A stretch of DNA of 64,000 nt from Paenibacillus sp. (GCF_035645195.1 NZ_DASQNA010000050.1:47300-111299); one strand, 5' to 3'. Counted from the first letter of the stretch, positions 35,801-44,163 are shown. Made by a program: numbers and translations. The notes: generated by a model not told the origin, from the letters alone.

Positions 35801-36770
35801 TTAACGGCATCGCGGCCGCGCCCATCGGCGCAAGGCGAATTTTGTTCGCGTCGCTCTTCGTGACGGTCAACCCGATGAAATCCGGCAGCCCGACGATCGC
35901 GAGGTCGGAAGAACCGACCGTATCTTTCACGGTCGCATTGCCGAGCGTAATCTCGAACGCGTCGCCGTCCGCCGCGGCCATGTTGTTTTCCTTCATGGCC
36001 ACCTCGGCGTCCGTCGCGGTCGCCGCAATCGGGCCGAGGCCCCCTCCTCCGTCACCTGCGGTTTGAATACTCTTCGGCGTGGATTCCGACATGCCGTAAG
36101 GCGAAACGGTTTCGACTTTGTACCAATACGTTTTTCCTTGCCCAATATCGTACGCGCTGTCCGCATCCCCCGTCGGATGAATAAAGCCGTTCACCGTCTT
36201 CGCATTGATCATCGCGAAGGGGCCGTTTTCGTTTTCGGCGCGGTACACCCTGTATTCCGTAGCGCCGTCCACTTTCGACCACATGATTTCAATATGCTCG
36301 GTGCCGGGGAAGCCGTAATCGAGCTCCGCCAGCGACAAGATGTCCGGGGTCGGCAAGCCGCTGTAGGTGGACACCGTCCCTTCCGTGCCGGTCCGTTTTG
36401 CTCGCACGGTAGACGTCGAGCCCCAAACCGATTCCTCCAGCACAAACATATCCGGGTTCAGCCCCGGCGAGGCGGTTCCGGAAAACGCCGCTCGATGCTT
36501 CCCGCCTTCGTCCGTGATCGTCGGCGTCCCAAGAGTTACCTCAGTTAAAGCATCCGCAGAATTCCCGTACGAAAGCTTGATCGAATAATTTGCACCCTCA
36601 TCCGTAAAATACTCGGATGTGTAAAGATGCCCTTCGGCAGCCCCTGTCGCGGAATCGTACGTCACCGTAAACGTTTGTACGGCGAAGGCGGAGAACGGCA
36701 TCAGCAAACTTACGAGTAGCGACAAAACGAGAGCCGTGCTTATTTTTGCTCGAGTTGAGCCGGATACCAT
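32838..36770 (-). CDS. SLH-anchored multi-domain surface protein
   Basis: 1310 residues, secreted (signal peptide 1-30 ending FSAFA). A fibronectin-III-like domain lies at about 140-235 (EHIEIMWSKVDGATEYRVYR, KTYWYKVETVSPYG). A proline-rich linker around 355-375 contains two cysteines. A Big_2-like domain occupies about 655-740 (YSAEPAGIVSVDDGVVTALK). A Gly/Asn-rich linker follows near 855. Three S-layer homology domains end the protein (about 1125-1300: FEDVADHWAKRDIELLASK, KFSDVEGSAWYAGAVGAAAE, WAKAEVELAADAGIVSGRPD). It should bind pyruvylated wall polymer and present the middle domains outside. The ligand or partner is unknown. It follows the stalk-domain gene by 24 bases, with AAAGGGG upstream. 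Confidence 0.9.
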   Translation of the reverse strand: MVSGSTRAKISTALVLSLLVSLLMPFSAFAVQTFTVTYDSATGAAEGHLYTSEYFTDEGANYSIKLSYGNSADALTEVTLGTPTITDEGGKHRAAFSGTASPGLNPDMFVLEESVWGSTSTVRAKRTGTEGTVSTYSGLPTPDILSLAELDYGFPGTEHIEIMWSKVDGATEYRVYRAENENGPFAMINAKTVNGFIHPTGDADSAYDIGQGKTYWYKVETVSPYGMSESTPKSIQTAGDGGGGLGPIAATATDAEVAMKENNMAAADGDAFEITLGNATVKDTVGSSDLAIVGLPDFIGLTVTKSDANKIRLAPMGAAAMPLTAPANVTIVVKASAVNEAGAQDSAQLTLAFVPYAPPPPPPTTPPSPPSTVCGDPAVPPCATVSVFSGPGSADGVLPNVEVQSGLLQVKLNNKTPAVTESVYEGQPVQSYDYTELPGDSAGTVYALDVKPGSFDPVILIGTGDVKEWSVQDGTAAIRVGPMPFSFDRDGAKDGDGHDRAEISYANAIQLAFDDGAMLTAEQRDLVRGMYIVTDAQSFGQPAYDAATRTVSIFIAGPHYRANGEENVGQFKAFLPSKLLGEWGVTAPEQLTAALSSGSLSNKQVEVTTGGMIVSFNVGYSEKTVSISANTDSEENPPQKTLTGLNVDAALMQLRVTHNPTKSFKVTAVYSDSSQSDVTTDDATTYSAEPAGIVSVDDGVVTALKAGEAVVTATHGGISRSFPVTVAPSAEHIYGDFKFPQGVNYDGFRIRVFAGASIPASLEGTVTDATYGGNASGIPISFHTRTVDGAKYMHVSLDVEPGAYSFFVTIPGYENRIENVAVSASGAGYSPFVPPAKTYKVGDAEMPYVDMTPLPSADSGGGNNNGGNGGGTGTDAPGGAAPNPSASQDAGDGGEEVVLGQDAAVKTRETTADGKAVTKVTVDAKALNEALARLVERPAEAKRIRLELGATEQVAAVAIPASALAGASADAEGAVLEVASETATYELPLGLLNLDALAAQLGTAAEGVTITITMEQVSGETAAELQGRAEGQGLALLGGAVEFRITAEGAGGSTEVNDFGSTYVSRSIIVPQQVDGNRATAVVFDPETGAMRFVPALFVTEDGATRVVIKRNGNSIYAVAESFKTFEDVADHWAKRDIELLASKLVLNGASATAFAPDRSVTRAEFAAMLVRALGLDERPTASKFSDVEGSAWYAGAVGAAAERGIVGGVGDGQFRPGDTITRQQMAVMIARALTFVGRGQADASASVSADRFADAAVVAEWAKAEVELAADAGIVSGRPDGTFAPNDESTRAEAAAMLYRLLRHLEFID

Positions 36771-36794
36771 GTAAAATCCCCTTTCCCCGCGCTC

Positions 36795-37490
36795 TTACTT
36801 GATCGCTTGCTGCTCTTCGTCGGTAATGAAGTACATATGGATGTCGTAGTGGGGAATCTCCATACCCGGATGGCCCGTCGGCTGGAACTCGATGTCCGTT
36901 TGGACGACCGCCGGCGACGGCACGCCTTTCATGCCCGGCAGGTTACGGAAGTTGACGCCCTCGGCGAAATCCTCCTGCGCAATCATGTACTCCAGGAAGA
37001 TGAGCTTCCCCTTATATACGCCGTAAATCGGACCGGTCGGCAAATCGCCAGCAACCGGGTTCGCCCAGTGCTCGCCCATCGCCGGCACGACGATCGGTTC
37101 GAGCTGGATCGTGCCTTCGGGCAGCGCCAAGATGTACAGCTCGGCATGCTCTTGGTCCCACGTCACGCTTTGCGCGCCGACCGCGCTCGCGAGATCCCGC
37201 GCCCATGCGGTGGCGACGCCGTCCTTCATCCGGATCGGGACCGATTTTCCGTTCACCGTCGCCGACTTCCGATCCGCGCCGATCGCCGCTTCCCCGCCGA
37301 ACAGAGCCGCGAACGCTTCGACCGATACGTACGTTTTGCCGCCAGCCACGTGGTTTGCCGCCGATGCGACCTCGACCCCGTTCACGAGCACGGACAACTT
37401 CGCCGCCGAATGCCCCGCATGCGCGGACGCCGCGCTCGCCCCGCCGAGCAGCATCCCCGCGCACAGCAAACCCGCCAACACTTTTCTCAT
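36795..37490 (-). CDS. Secreted stalk-domain protein with His-rich C-terminal domain
   Basis: 231 residues. The signal peptide ends near ASAASAHA. Residues about 30-115 resemble the copper amine oxidase N-terminal (stalk) domain (KLSVLVNGVEV, GGKTYVSVEAFAALFGGE). The second half is a conserved-looking domain with VVPAMGEHWANP, PTGPIYGVYKGKLIFLEYMI and a histidine cluster in PTGHPGMEIPHYDIHMYFIT, which suggests metal binding. I know this pattern only from uncharacterised secreted proteins. It heads a two-gene unit with the SLH protein, so a surface complex is plausible. Confidence 0.7.
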   Translation of the reverse strand: MRKVLAGLLCAGMLLGGASAASAHAGHSAAKLSVLVNGVEVASAANHVAGGKTYVSVEAFAALFGGEAAIGADRKSATVNGKSVPIRMKDGVATAWARDLASAVGAQSVTWDQEHAELYILALPEGTIQLEPIVVPAMGEHWANPVAGDLPTGPIYGVYKGKLIFLEYMIAQEDFAEGVNFRNLPGMKGVPSPAVVQTDIEFQPTGHPGMEIPHYDIHMYFITDEEQQAIK

Positions 37491-37541
37491 CGATCAACGC
37501 CTCCTTGGTTTCCATTTCCACGACGATGATATCAACCGATT

Positions 37542-37558
37542 CTTACAAAATCCTTACA
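37542..37558 (-). promoter_or_regulatory. TGTAAG-N5-TGTAAG direct repeat upstream of the stalk-domain gene
   Basis: Two TGTAAG boxes 11 bases apart on the minus strand, about 50 bases before the start. Read on the plus strand they are CTTACA-N5-CTTACA, near the Bacillus PhoP box pattern. The same motif pair occurs at 27648-27664. Confidence 0.4.
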
Positions 37559-37580
37559 AAATTCTTCGTCCCGAACGCAC

Positions 37581-37614
37581 AAAAAAACTCCCTTGTCCGC
37601 CGGGACAAGGGAGT
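37581..37614 (-). terminator. Strong terminator after purU
   Basis: ACTCCCTTGTCC and GGACAAGGGAGT pair around CGGC, followed by seven Ts on the minus strand, 33 bases after the purU stop. Confidence 0.92.
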
Positions 37615-37647
37615 CGGCCAATTCGGGGTACCCCGAATGTTTCGCTA

Positions 37648-38541
37648 TTAATTAAATACGACCGTCTTGTTTTCGTGCACGAGAATGCGGTCCTCGAGAT
37701 GCCACTTTACGGCGCGGGCGAGCACCGTCCGCTCGATCATGCGGCCGATGCGCTTCAGGTCGTCGACGTTGTCGCGATGCGTCACGCGCTGGACGTCCTG
37801 CTCGATGATCGGCCCGCCGTCGAGCTCTTCCGTCACGTAGTGCGCCGTCGCGCCGATCAGCTTGACGCCGCGTCCGAACGCCTGACGGTACGGGTTGCCG
37901 CCGATGAACGCCGGCAGGAACGAATGGTGAATGTTGATGATGCGGTTTCGGTACGACTCGATGAACGTCGGCGACACGATCTGCATGTAGCGCGCGAGCA
38001 CGATCATGTCGGCGCCGTACCGCTCGACCGCTTCGACTTGGCGGCGCTCCGCCTCCGGCTTCGTCTCCGGCGTGACCGGAATGTGCACGTACGGAATGCC
38101 GAACGGATCGACGAGCCGTTTCATGTCCGGATGGTTGCTGACGACGACGGCGATGTCGGCGTACAAATCGCCCGACTGCCACGACCAGAGCAGCTCCAGC
38201 AAGCAGTGATCTTCCTTCGATACGAAGATGGCCACCCGCTTCTTCACGGACGCGAGCGTGAAGCGGCAGTCCATGCGGAATCGCTCGGCGATCGGGGCGA
38301 AGTCGCGCTCGAGCTCGCTGAGCCGGCCGGCGAGGCCCTCCAGATCGAACTCGATCCGCATGAAGAACATCCCGCCTTCCGGATCGGCGGAATATTGGTC
38401 GGATTGCACGATGTTGGCGCCGTGCTCGAACAGAAACTTCGATACGGTCGCGACGATGCCCGGGCCGTCCGGGCAGTAGATGAGCATGCGCCCGCGGTCG
38501 GGGCTGATCAGCTTTTTAGAAGTTTGCAACGGAATCATCAT
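37648..38541 (-). CDS. purU: Formyltetrahydrofolate deformylase
   Basis: 297 residues. The N-terminal ACT domain (RMLIYCPDGPGIVATVSKFL) is followed by a formyltransferase-like domain with FGIPYVHIPVTPETKPEAER, LARYMQIVSPTFIESYRNRI, INIHHSFLPAFIGGNPYRQA (catalytic His) and GATAHYVTEELDGGPIIEQD. The enzyme hydrolyses 10-formyl-THF to formate and THF, balancing one-carbon pools. The gene starts 18 bases after nfo on the same strand and is probably co-transcribed, though the two functions are unrelated. Confidence 0.95.
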   Translation of the reverse strand: MMIPLQTSKKLISPDRGRMLIYCPDGPGIVATVSKFLFEHGANIVQSDQYSADPEGGMFFMRIEFDLEGLAGRLSELERDFAPIAERFRMDCRFTLASVKKRVAIFVSKEDHCLLELLWSWQSGDLYADIAVVVSNHPDMKRLVDPFGIPYVHIPVTPETKPEAERRQVEAVERYGADMIVLARYMQIVSPTFIESYRNRIINIHHSFLPAFIGGNPYRQAFGRGVKLIGATAHYVTEELDGGPIIEQDVQRVTHRDNVDDLKRIGRMIERTVLARAVKWHLEDRILVHENKTVVFN

Positions 38542-38559
38542 AATGCGGCTTGTCTCTCC

Positions 38560-39690
38560 TTATGCCAGCTTCGCGACATTCACGCCCGCGAGCCACGCCG
38601 TCAATCGGTGGTTGATCTGCTCCTCGGTCAGGTTCGCGAACAGCTTGTCTTCCATAATCATATCGTACAAACGGTCCATCGGCTCGCGCGGATCCGCCTT
38701 CTTCGCTTTCGCGTCGCTCTTCAGCGTCTCCCACGTACTCACGATGAAGTTGCGGTGATGCACGTCCTTCTCGCTGAAGAACGAATGCAGCTTCTCGACG
38801 TGCTCAAGGAACTCGTCGCCGAACCGCTCGCGGTGGTCGCCGCGAAGCAGCGCGATCTCCGCCTCGTACATCGGACGCTGCGAAGCGTCATCCTTGCCGA
38901 TCCACGGCGTCTCGAGAATCATCGGCAGATCGCTAAGCTTCTCGTGATCGACGATCCGCTTCATCGCTTCGAAGCCGATCCAGCCGGCGCCGATCGGCGC
39001 GTGGCGGTCTTTGCCCGCGCCGCGCGGGTTTTTGCTGTCGTTCAGGTGGACGACCGCCAGCTTGTCCAATCCGACGATGCGGTCGAACTCTTCAAGCACG
39101 CCGTCGAGATCGTTCACGATGTCGTACCCGGCGTCGTGCACGTGGCACGTGTCGAGGCAGACGGTCAGGCGCGAGTTGTCCTCGACCCCTTCCATGATGC
39201 GTGCGAGCTCCTCGAACGAACGGCCGATTTCGGTGCCTTTGCCGGCCATCGTCTCGAGCGCGATCTTCACGTCCGTTTCGGACGTTCCTTTCAGCACCTC
39301 GTTCAGCCCTTCCGCGATGCGCGCGATGCCGTAATCGACATCCTTGTCGGTGTACGCGCCAGGGTGCAGGACGATATTTTTCACGCCTAAATAATGCGTC
39401 CGCCGAATTTCTTCCTGCAGGAAGTCGACCGCGAGATCGAACGTGTTGCTTTTATACGAACCGAGGTTGATGATGTACGGCGCGTGCACGATAATTTCGT
39501 CGATGTCGTGCGCCTTCATCAGCTCGCGTCCTTCTTCGATGTACTGCTCTTCGATCGGCTTGCGGCGAGTGTTCTGCGGCGCCCCCGTGTAAATCATGAA
39601 CGTGCTGGAGCCGTAGCTGACCGCTTCCTCAGCGGCGTTGAGCAGCCCCTTGTCCGAGAAGGACACGTGGGACCCGATTTTCTTCGCCAT
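38560..39690 (-). CDS. nfo: Endonuclease IV (AP endonuclease) with long C-terminal extension
   Basis: 376 residues. The family core (about 1-285) shows [100 protein letters not shown] and [11 protein letters not shown]; these supply the three-zinc site that cleaves at abasic sites. Usual length is 280-300, so about 85 extra residues follow, rich in charged helices and with no known motif. The start has AAAGGAG upstream. Core function is certain; the tail may be lineage-specific. Confidence 0.93.
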   Translation of the reverse strand: MAKKIGSHVSFSDKGLLNAAEEAVSYGSSTFMIYTGAPQNTRRKPIEEQYIEEGRELMKAHDIDEIIVHAPYIINLGSYKSNTFDLAVDFLQEEIRRTHYLGVKNIVLHPGAYTDKDVDYGIARIAEGLNEVLKGTSETDVKIALETMAGKGTEIGRSFEELARIMEGVEDNSRLTVCLDTCHVHDAGYDIVNDLDGVLEEFDRIVGLDKLAVVHLNDSKNPRGAGKDRHAPIGAGWIGFEAMKRIVDHEKLSDLPMILETPWIGKDDASQRPMYEAEIALLRGDHRERFGDEFLEHVEKLHSFFSEKDVHHRNFIVSTWETLKSDAKAKKADPREPMDRLYDMIMEDKLFANLTEEQINHRLTAWLAGVNVAKLA

Positions 39691-39791
39691 CTATATCAAA
39701 CTCCTTTCGGCTTAGCCTGCATAAGCTGCATGGACAATCTATACTATTGTACTTGATTTCGCGCCGCTTTGGAACCGTGCCGGGGGTTCCC

Positions 39792-39820
39792 TTGCCTCCC
39801 GGCGGGCGAGATGGTACGAT
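39792..39820 (+). promoter_or_regulatory. Candidate promoter of the DUF2621 gene
   Basis: TTGCCT, a 17-base spacer and TACGAT end 20 bases before the gene start. The spacing is ideal; the -35 box is fair. Confidence 0.5.
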
Positions 39821-39840
39821 TTTAGCGAGGTGATCGTCGG

Positions 39841-40269
39841 ATGAATCAAGGGCTCGCTTGGTTTATTTTTTTCTGGGTGTTCATTATGGTCGGTTTCATA
39901 TCCATCGGCGGATATTTTATGTTTCGCAAATTTTTGAAGGTGCTCCCGAAGGAAGACGGCAAATCGACGCTCGACTGGCAAAACCATTGGGTCGAGAGCA
40001 GCCGCCACCTGTGGACGGAGGACAGCAAGGCGTTCCTCGGGCAGCTCGTGGATCCGGTCCCGGCGGCGTTCCGCGACATCGCCAAGCATACGATCGCGGC
40101 GCGCATCGGGCAGCTGGCGCTCGAGCGCGGCGCCCCCGAAATCACGCGGGAGCTGTGCGTAGAGGGATACATCTTGGCTACGCCGAGAAGAGATTATAAA
40201 TTTTTGCGCAAATTTTTGGACGAGTCCGGCATCGACTACGAGCGCTTCCGCCCGATGCTGGAGCAATGA
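39841..40269 (+). CDS. DUF2621 family protein
   Basis: 142 residues. One N-terminal membrane segment (WFIFFWVFIMVGFISIGGYF) is followed by a soluble helical domain with DWQNHWVESSRHLWTEDSKA and DPVPAAFRDIAKHTIAARIG, the pattern of the Bacillus YneK/DUF2621 family. Function is unknown; the family is common in spore formers. AGGTG lies about eight bases before the ATG, and a good terminator follows, so it is a single-gene unit divergent from nfo. Confidence 0.8.
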   Translation: MNQGLAWFIFFWVFIMVGFISIGGYFMFRKFLKVLPKEDGKSTLDWQNHWVESSRHLWTEDSKAFLGQLVDPVPAAFRDIAKHTIAARIGQLALERGAPEITRELCVEGYILATPRRDYKFLRKFLDESGIDYERFRPMLEQ

Positions 40270-40274
40270 ACGCG

Positions 40275-40304
40275 CGGCGCCCCTTTTCGGGGCGTCGTTT
40301 TTTT
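40275..40304 (+). terminator. Intrinsic terminator after the DUF2621 gene
   Basis: CGCCCC-TTTT-CGGGGCG stem-loop followed by TCG and seven Ts. Confidence 0.9.
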
Positions 40305-40318
40305 GTGCTTTCGCCCGC

Positions 40319-40348
40319 TTGACAATCGGCATCGCTCCGGATTATATT
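40319..40348 (+). promoter_or_regulatory. Promoter of the sdpRI operon
   Basis: TTGACA (40319-40324), an 18-base spacer and TATATT (40343-40348), about 43 bases before the sdpR start. Confidence 0.75.
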
Positions 40349-40355
40349 TTGATTG

Positions 40356-40371
40356 TTAGAAAATTATCTAA
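40356..40371. promoter_or_regulatory. Inverted-repeat operator for SdpR
   Basis: TTAGA-AAATTA-TCTAA, a perfect 5-bp inverted repeat just after the -10 box. ArsR-type repressors typically bind such a site at their own promoter, so autorepression is likely. Confidence 0.6.
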
Positions 40372-40390
40372 ATATCGAAAGAGGGACGTT

Positions 40391-40675
40391 ATGCCGCTGA
40401 ACGACGCGTTCAAAGCGCTGGCCGACCCGACCCGCCGGAAAATACTCGACCTGCTCAAGGAAGGCGACTTGTCCGCGGGGGAAATCGCCGAGCACTTCGA
40501 GATGACGAAGCCGAGCATTTCCAACCACCTGAGCTTGCTGAAGCAGGCGGAGCTCGTCCGCGACGAGCGCCGGGGCCAGCATATCGTGTATTCGCTCAAC
40601 ACCACAGTGTTTCAGGACGTTTTGAAATGGATCATGGACCTGCAGGACGCAGGAGGAAGGAATGAAGAACGATGA
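40391..40675 (+). CDS. sdpR: ArsR-family autorepressor SdpR
   Basis: 94 residues from the ATG at 40391. Winged-helix signature: FKALADPTRRKILDLLKEGD, LSAGEIAEHFEMTKPSISNH and LSLLKQAELVRDERRGQHIV. There are no metal-binding cysteines, as in SdpR rather than metal sensors. In B. subtilis SdpR represses sdpRI, and SdpI bound to the SdpC toxin relieves it at the membrane. Here the two genes overlap by four bases, but no sdpC-type toxin gene is present in the window. Confidence 0.85.
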   Translation: MPLNDAFKALADPTRRKILDLLKEGDLSAGEIAEHFEMTKPSISNHLSLLKQAELVRDERRGQHIVYSLNTTVFQDVLKWIMDLQDAGGRNEER

Positions 40676-41307
40676 TGAAAAAGATGTGGAGATTCACGCT
40701 GCTCGCCGCCGCCGTTAGCGTCGCCGCAAGCCTCTACTTCTACGCCGAGCTGCCGGATTCGATGGCGGTCCACTTCGGCCCCGGAGGCGATGCCGACGAC
40801 TGGCTCGTCAAGCCGGTCGCCGCGTTCCTCATGCCCGCGATTTTGCTGTTCGTCGCGGCGGTGCTGCATTTCACTCCGAATTGGGAGCGAGACGAAAGCA
40901 AGCGGCGCCGCGCAGGCGAAGCCAACGCGTTCGTCGGCGTCGTCGTCGCCGCCCTGCTGCTCGGCATTCACGCGTTCCTGCTCGCTTACAATCTCGGCTA
41001 CCCCGTCAGCGCTTCGTTCGTCGCGACGGCGTCCGTCGGCTTCGTGTTCGTCGCCATCGGCAATATGCTGCCGCGCATGCCCCAAAGCAGCTCCAAGCTG
41101 TTGCAGCTGCCGGAATCGGTCTACGCCAAATACGCCCGTTCCCAGGGCCGCGTCATGGCGGGAGCGGGACTGCTCATGCTGCTCTGCATCTTTTTCTCCG
41201 ACCCCGCGCGCATGTATGCGATGTTTTTCCTGATCGTCGTCGTGATCGCTTCCGTGATCTTCGGCTCCTTCGCCGCTCAGCGCCGCAGCCGCGAGACGAA
41301 GGGCTGA
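40672..41307 (+). CDS. sdpI: SdpI-family membrane immunity protein
   Basis: 211 residues with six predicted membrane segments. The N-terminal YAELPDSMAVHFGPGGDADDW is the DUF1648 signature and the remainder matches the SdpI family (MPAILLFVAAVLHF, ANAFVGVVVAALLLGIHAFL). In B. subtilis it protects against the SdpC cannibalism toxin and sequesters SdpR. The start overlaps the sdpR stop (ATGATGA). The end overlaps the convergent glycosyltransferase gene by 31 bases. Confidence 0.88.
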   Translation: MMKKMWRFTLLAAAVSVAASLYFYAELPDSMAVHFGPGGDADDWLVKPVAAFLMPAILLFVAAVLHFTPNWERDESKRRRAGEANAFVGVVVAALLLGIHAFLLAYNLGYPVSASFVATASVGFVFVAIGNMLPRMPQSSSKLLQLPESVYAKYARSQGRVMAGAGLLMLLCIFFSDPARMYAMFFLIVVVIASVIFGSFAAQRRSRETKG

Positions 41308-42086
41308 CCGTCCCAGACGATCTCCGACGCGGTGCGCCGCGAGCGGATCTCTTCCTCCTCGAGCATGAGGAAGAAGTTTTTCGTCGGCAAATAGCCGAGG
41401 CCGTGCTTCGCGCTCAACCGGTCCAAATACGGGCGCATCGCGTCCTGCTTTCCCGATTGGTTGTCGCCGCCCTGCGCCGCGAACGCGTACAGCGTCCCGG
41501 CGCGGGGCACTTTTTTCACCTTCCGCCCGCTTTCGTGTACCCGAAGAATCCAATCCCAATCCCAATAGTTGCGCATTTCCGCGTCGAACGGCCCGAGCGC
41601 GTCGTGAAGCTCTCTGCGGTACAGCGAGCCCGACGCCACATAGGTATTGAATTTGCGCAGCAAGCCGATATCGTACTCGTAGGCGAACAGAAACCGTCCG
41701 GTCGGCAGACGGGTGCCGTTCTTTCTGACATAATCGAAAATTTCGACGTCGCCGAAGACGAGCTCCGCTTCCCCTGCCTCTTTCAGCATCGTCTCCATGT
41801 GATCGGGCACGATTACATCGTCGTCGTCGATCGGCATAATCCACTCGCCCCGCACATGCGGGAGCGCCGCATTCCTCGCCCACACATGATACGAATTCAC
41901 GGGCAAATCGATTATTGTGACGGACAGCTCCGGGTACAGCGCGACGACGCCGTTCGGCGGCTCTCCCGCGTCGTTAACCAGGATGACTTCGAAATCTTGG
42001 AACGTCTGCCGAGACAAAGCCTCCAGCAGCTCCGCCACCGTATCGGGGCGGTTGTAAGTCGGCGTGATTACCGTAATGGTCGGCAC
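41277..42086 (-). CDS. Family 2 glycosyltransferase
   Basis: 269 residues. GT-A fold: PTITVITPTYNRPDTVAELL, VILVNDAG, GEWIMPIDDDDVIVPDHMET (DxD-type metal site) and FVYR-like acceptor region VASGSLYRRELHDALGPFDA. No membrane segments. It transfers a sugar from a nucleotide donor, probably to a surface glycan; donor and acceptor are unknown. It stands alone, with no other polysaccharide genes adjacent. Confidence 0.85.
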   Translation of the reverse strand: MPTITVITPTYNRPDTVAELLEALSRQTFQDFEVILVNDAGEPPNGVVALYPELSVTIIDLPVNSYHVWARNAALPHVRGEWIMPIDDDDVIVPDHMETMLKEAGEAELVFGDVEIFDYVRKNGTRLPTGRFLFAYEYDIGLLRKFNTYVASGSLYRRELHDALGPFDAEMRNYWDWDWILRVHESGRKVKKVPRAGTLYAFAAQGGDNQSGKQDAMRPYLDRLSAKHGLGYLPTKNFFLMLEEEEIRSRRTASEIVWDGQPFVSRLRR

Positions 42087-42162
42087 GGTCGCATTCCCCT
42101 CGCTCGATTCCGCTTCTAACTGATTCCATTGTACCTATTCGTCAAGAGTTCCGCCAATCGCG

Positions 42163-42198
42163 AAAAACCGCGGCCGAAGGCGTCCCTTCGACCGCGGT
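42163..42198 (-). terminator. Terminator after the adenylate cyclase gene
   Basis: CCGCGGTCGAAGG and CCTTCGGCCGCGG pair around GACG and are followed by TTTTTC on the minus strand, 22 bases after the stop. Confidence 0.88.
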
Positions 42199-42219
42199 CC
42201 CGCGCTTCCCGCGCGCCTG

Positions 42220-44016
42220 TTACGTTGCCGGCCCGAGCACCTCGTACAGCTTGACGGCGACCGTTTTCCCTTTCATCATCCGGTCCCCGACATAATTGAA
42301 GCGGAAATACTCCTTCGTCCGCTCATACGTCGCTTCGGAGACGAGAATTTGTCCCGCCGTCGTTTGCGATTCGATGCGCGCGGCCGTATTGACGTTATCG
42401 CCGATACAAGTGTAGTCGACCCGGAGATACGATCCGATGTTGCCGACGACGACTTCGCCGGTATGGACGCCGATGCCGCAATTGACCGTAACCCCGTGGC
42501 GGGCCTCGATGCGCTCCCGCACCTCGATCATCCCTTGCTGGATATCCCATGCCGTCTTGACCGCATAATACGGATGGTTGTCGACGTCGAGCGGCGCGTT
42601 GAAGATGAGCATCGCGGCGTCGCCGATGAACTTGTCGATCGTGCCTTTGTTCTCGAGCGCTTTGTTCGTGATGAGGTCGAACATTTCGTTCAAGAAGTCG
42701 ACGACTTCCTCCGGCTTCAGCTTCTCCGACAACGTCGTGAAGCCGCGGATGTCGAGGAACAAAATCGATAGTTCTTTGTTGATGCCGCCGAGCTTGATTT
42801 CCAGATTCGTCGTCGCGATCTCCTTGACGAGGTCCGGAGAGATGTACCGGCCGAACTGCTTCGTAATGAAGTTTTTCTGCTTGTTCTCGAGGTACGATTT
42901 GACCGACACGTTCAAAATATACGTCAGCAGCAAGACGACGAGCGGATTGACGACGTCGACGTATACTTTGCTTTGCCCGTACACGGCATATTGCAACGCG
43001 AACAGACCGGCGACGATCGCCGCGAACAGGACGACGCTGTACGTCGTCTTGAGCCTCCACGCGAACCACCACGTGAGCGCGAACAGCAGCAGCATCAAGC
43101 CTAACGTAACGTACCAGTCCGCTTGGTTCGTGACGGAGCCCTCGAGCAGCTGATGGATAATGTTCGCGTGGGCGTATACGAGCTTCATTTCCCGCTCGAT
43201 CGGCGTCGCGCCGTTGTCGTTCTCGAAGCCGACCGCGTTGAAGCCGATCAGCACGATCGCGTCCTGGAACACGACCGGGTCGATCTCTCCGGCGACGACC
43301 GAAATGAACGGCACCGTCAAAAACTCGTCGCTGGCGGCGTTGTAATTTATGTACATTTCCGTCTTGGCGTTTCGGCCGGCGAAATAATCGTTCTCCAAAT
43401 ATTTGGACACGTCGGCGCCCGCCATCTGCGCCGCGTTCAGGGCGAGAGACGGAATGAGCGTGCCGTCCGGCGCTTGAATTTGGAGCACGGTGCGCCGGAT
43501 GACGGAGTCGTCGTCGATCAGCGCGTTGATATGCGCCGTCCGGACGTGCTCCGCGAACAATTCGTACGGCTGCCGCACGTCGTAGGCGACCAAATAATCT
43601 TTCACGTCCGCGTGCCGCGTCACCTGCTCGGTGATGCCCACGACCGGGAACACGACGTTGTCGTACTGCGAGAGCGCCTCGGCGAACGCCGCGTCGGCCT
43701 CCGGGTCGGACGCTTCGTCGAAGCTGATATCGAAACTGATCGAGGACGGTTCGAAGCCCGGTTGATTCAGCATGTGCAGCAGCTCTACGTATACTCGGCG
43801 GTCCCACGGAAAGCGGCCGATCGCTTCCAGCGACATGTCGTCGATGCCGATGACGACGATTCTCTCGTTCGGCTCGTGAGACATATTGTTCGTCATATGG
43901 TACCCGTACAGCGCCCGATTCAATACGTTCCATTGTTCATTCAAAAACAGCACTAACGTCAGCAGCAGCACCGCCGCGTTCGCAGCGGACAACCACACTT
44001 TCATGTTCCGGTTCAT
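42220..44016 (-). CDS. CHASE2-domain class III adenylate/guanylate cyclase
   Basis: 598 residues. An N-terminal membrane segment and an extracellular CHASE2 domain (about 30-290: IVVIGIDDMSLEAIGRFPWD, SISFDISFDEASDPEADAAF, DAIVLIGFNAVGFENDNG) precede three membrane segments (about 305-385). The cytoplasmic class III cyclase domain has both metal aspartates (SILFLDIRGFTTLSEKL and KFIGDAAMLIFNAP), the substrate lysine in GTIDKFIGD and GDNVNTAARIESQT for transition-state binding. The lysine favours ATP as substrate. CHASE2 senses an unknown outside signal. Single-gene unit. Confidence 0.92.
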   Translation of the reverse strand: MNRNMKVWLSAANAAVLLLTLVLFLNEQWNVLNRALYGYHMTNNMSHEPNERIVVIGIDDMSLEAIGRFPWDRRVYVELLHMLNQPGFEPSSISFDISFDEASDPEADAAFAEALSQYDNVVFPVVGITEQVTRHADVKDYLVAYDVRQPYELFAEHVRTAHINALIDDDSVIRRTVLQIQAPDGTLIPSLALNAAQMAGADVSKYLENDYFAGRNAKTEMYINYNAASDEFLTVPFISVVAGEIDPVVFQDAIVLIGFNAVGFENDNGATPIEREMKLVYAHANIIHQLLEGSVTNQADWYVTLGLMLLLFALTWWFAWRLKTTYSVVLFAAIVAGLFALQYAVYGQSKVYVDVVNPLVVLLLTYILNVSVKSYLENKQKNFITKQFGRYISPDLVKEIATTNLEIKLGGINKELSILFLDIRGFTTLSEKLKPEEVVDFLNEMFDLITNKALENKGTIDKFIGDAAMLIFNAPLDVDNHPYYAVKTAWDIQQGMIEVRERIEARHGVTVNCGIGVHTGEVVVGNIGSYLRVDYTCIGDNVNTAARIESQTTAGQILVSEATYERTKEYFRFNYVGDRMMKGKTVAVKLYEVLGPAT

Positions 44017-44163
44017 CGTTTCCCCGCCCTCGTTTCCGTCGATGTAGGACGTAAACGATCATATCACAAATTTCGCCGATTCGGGGGAAAAAAGTCGCAT
44101 TTCCGCAGCCGGATATCCGCGTCTGCCGATACGCAAAATACGTGAGAAAGGAGCGTGGAACTC

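Noticed and set aside
33675..35804. 709-residue plus-strand frame antisense to the SLH protein gene
   Set aside because: Arg-rich shadow of a clearly real secreted protein with signal peptide and three SLH domains.
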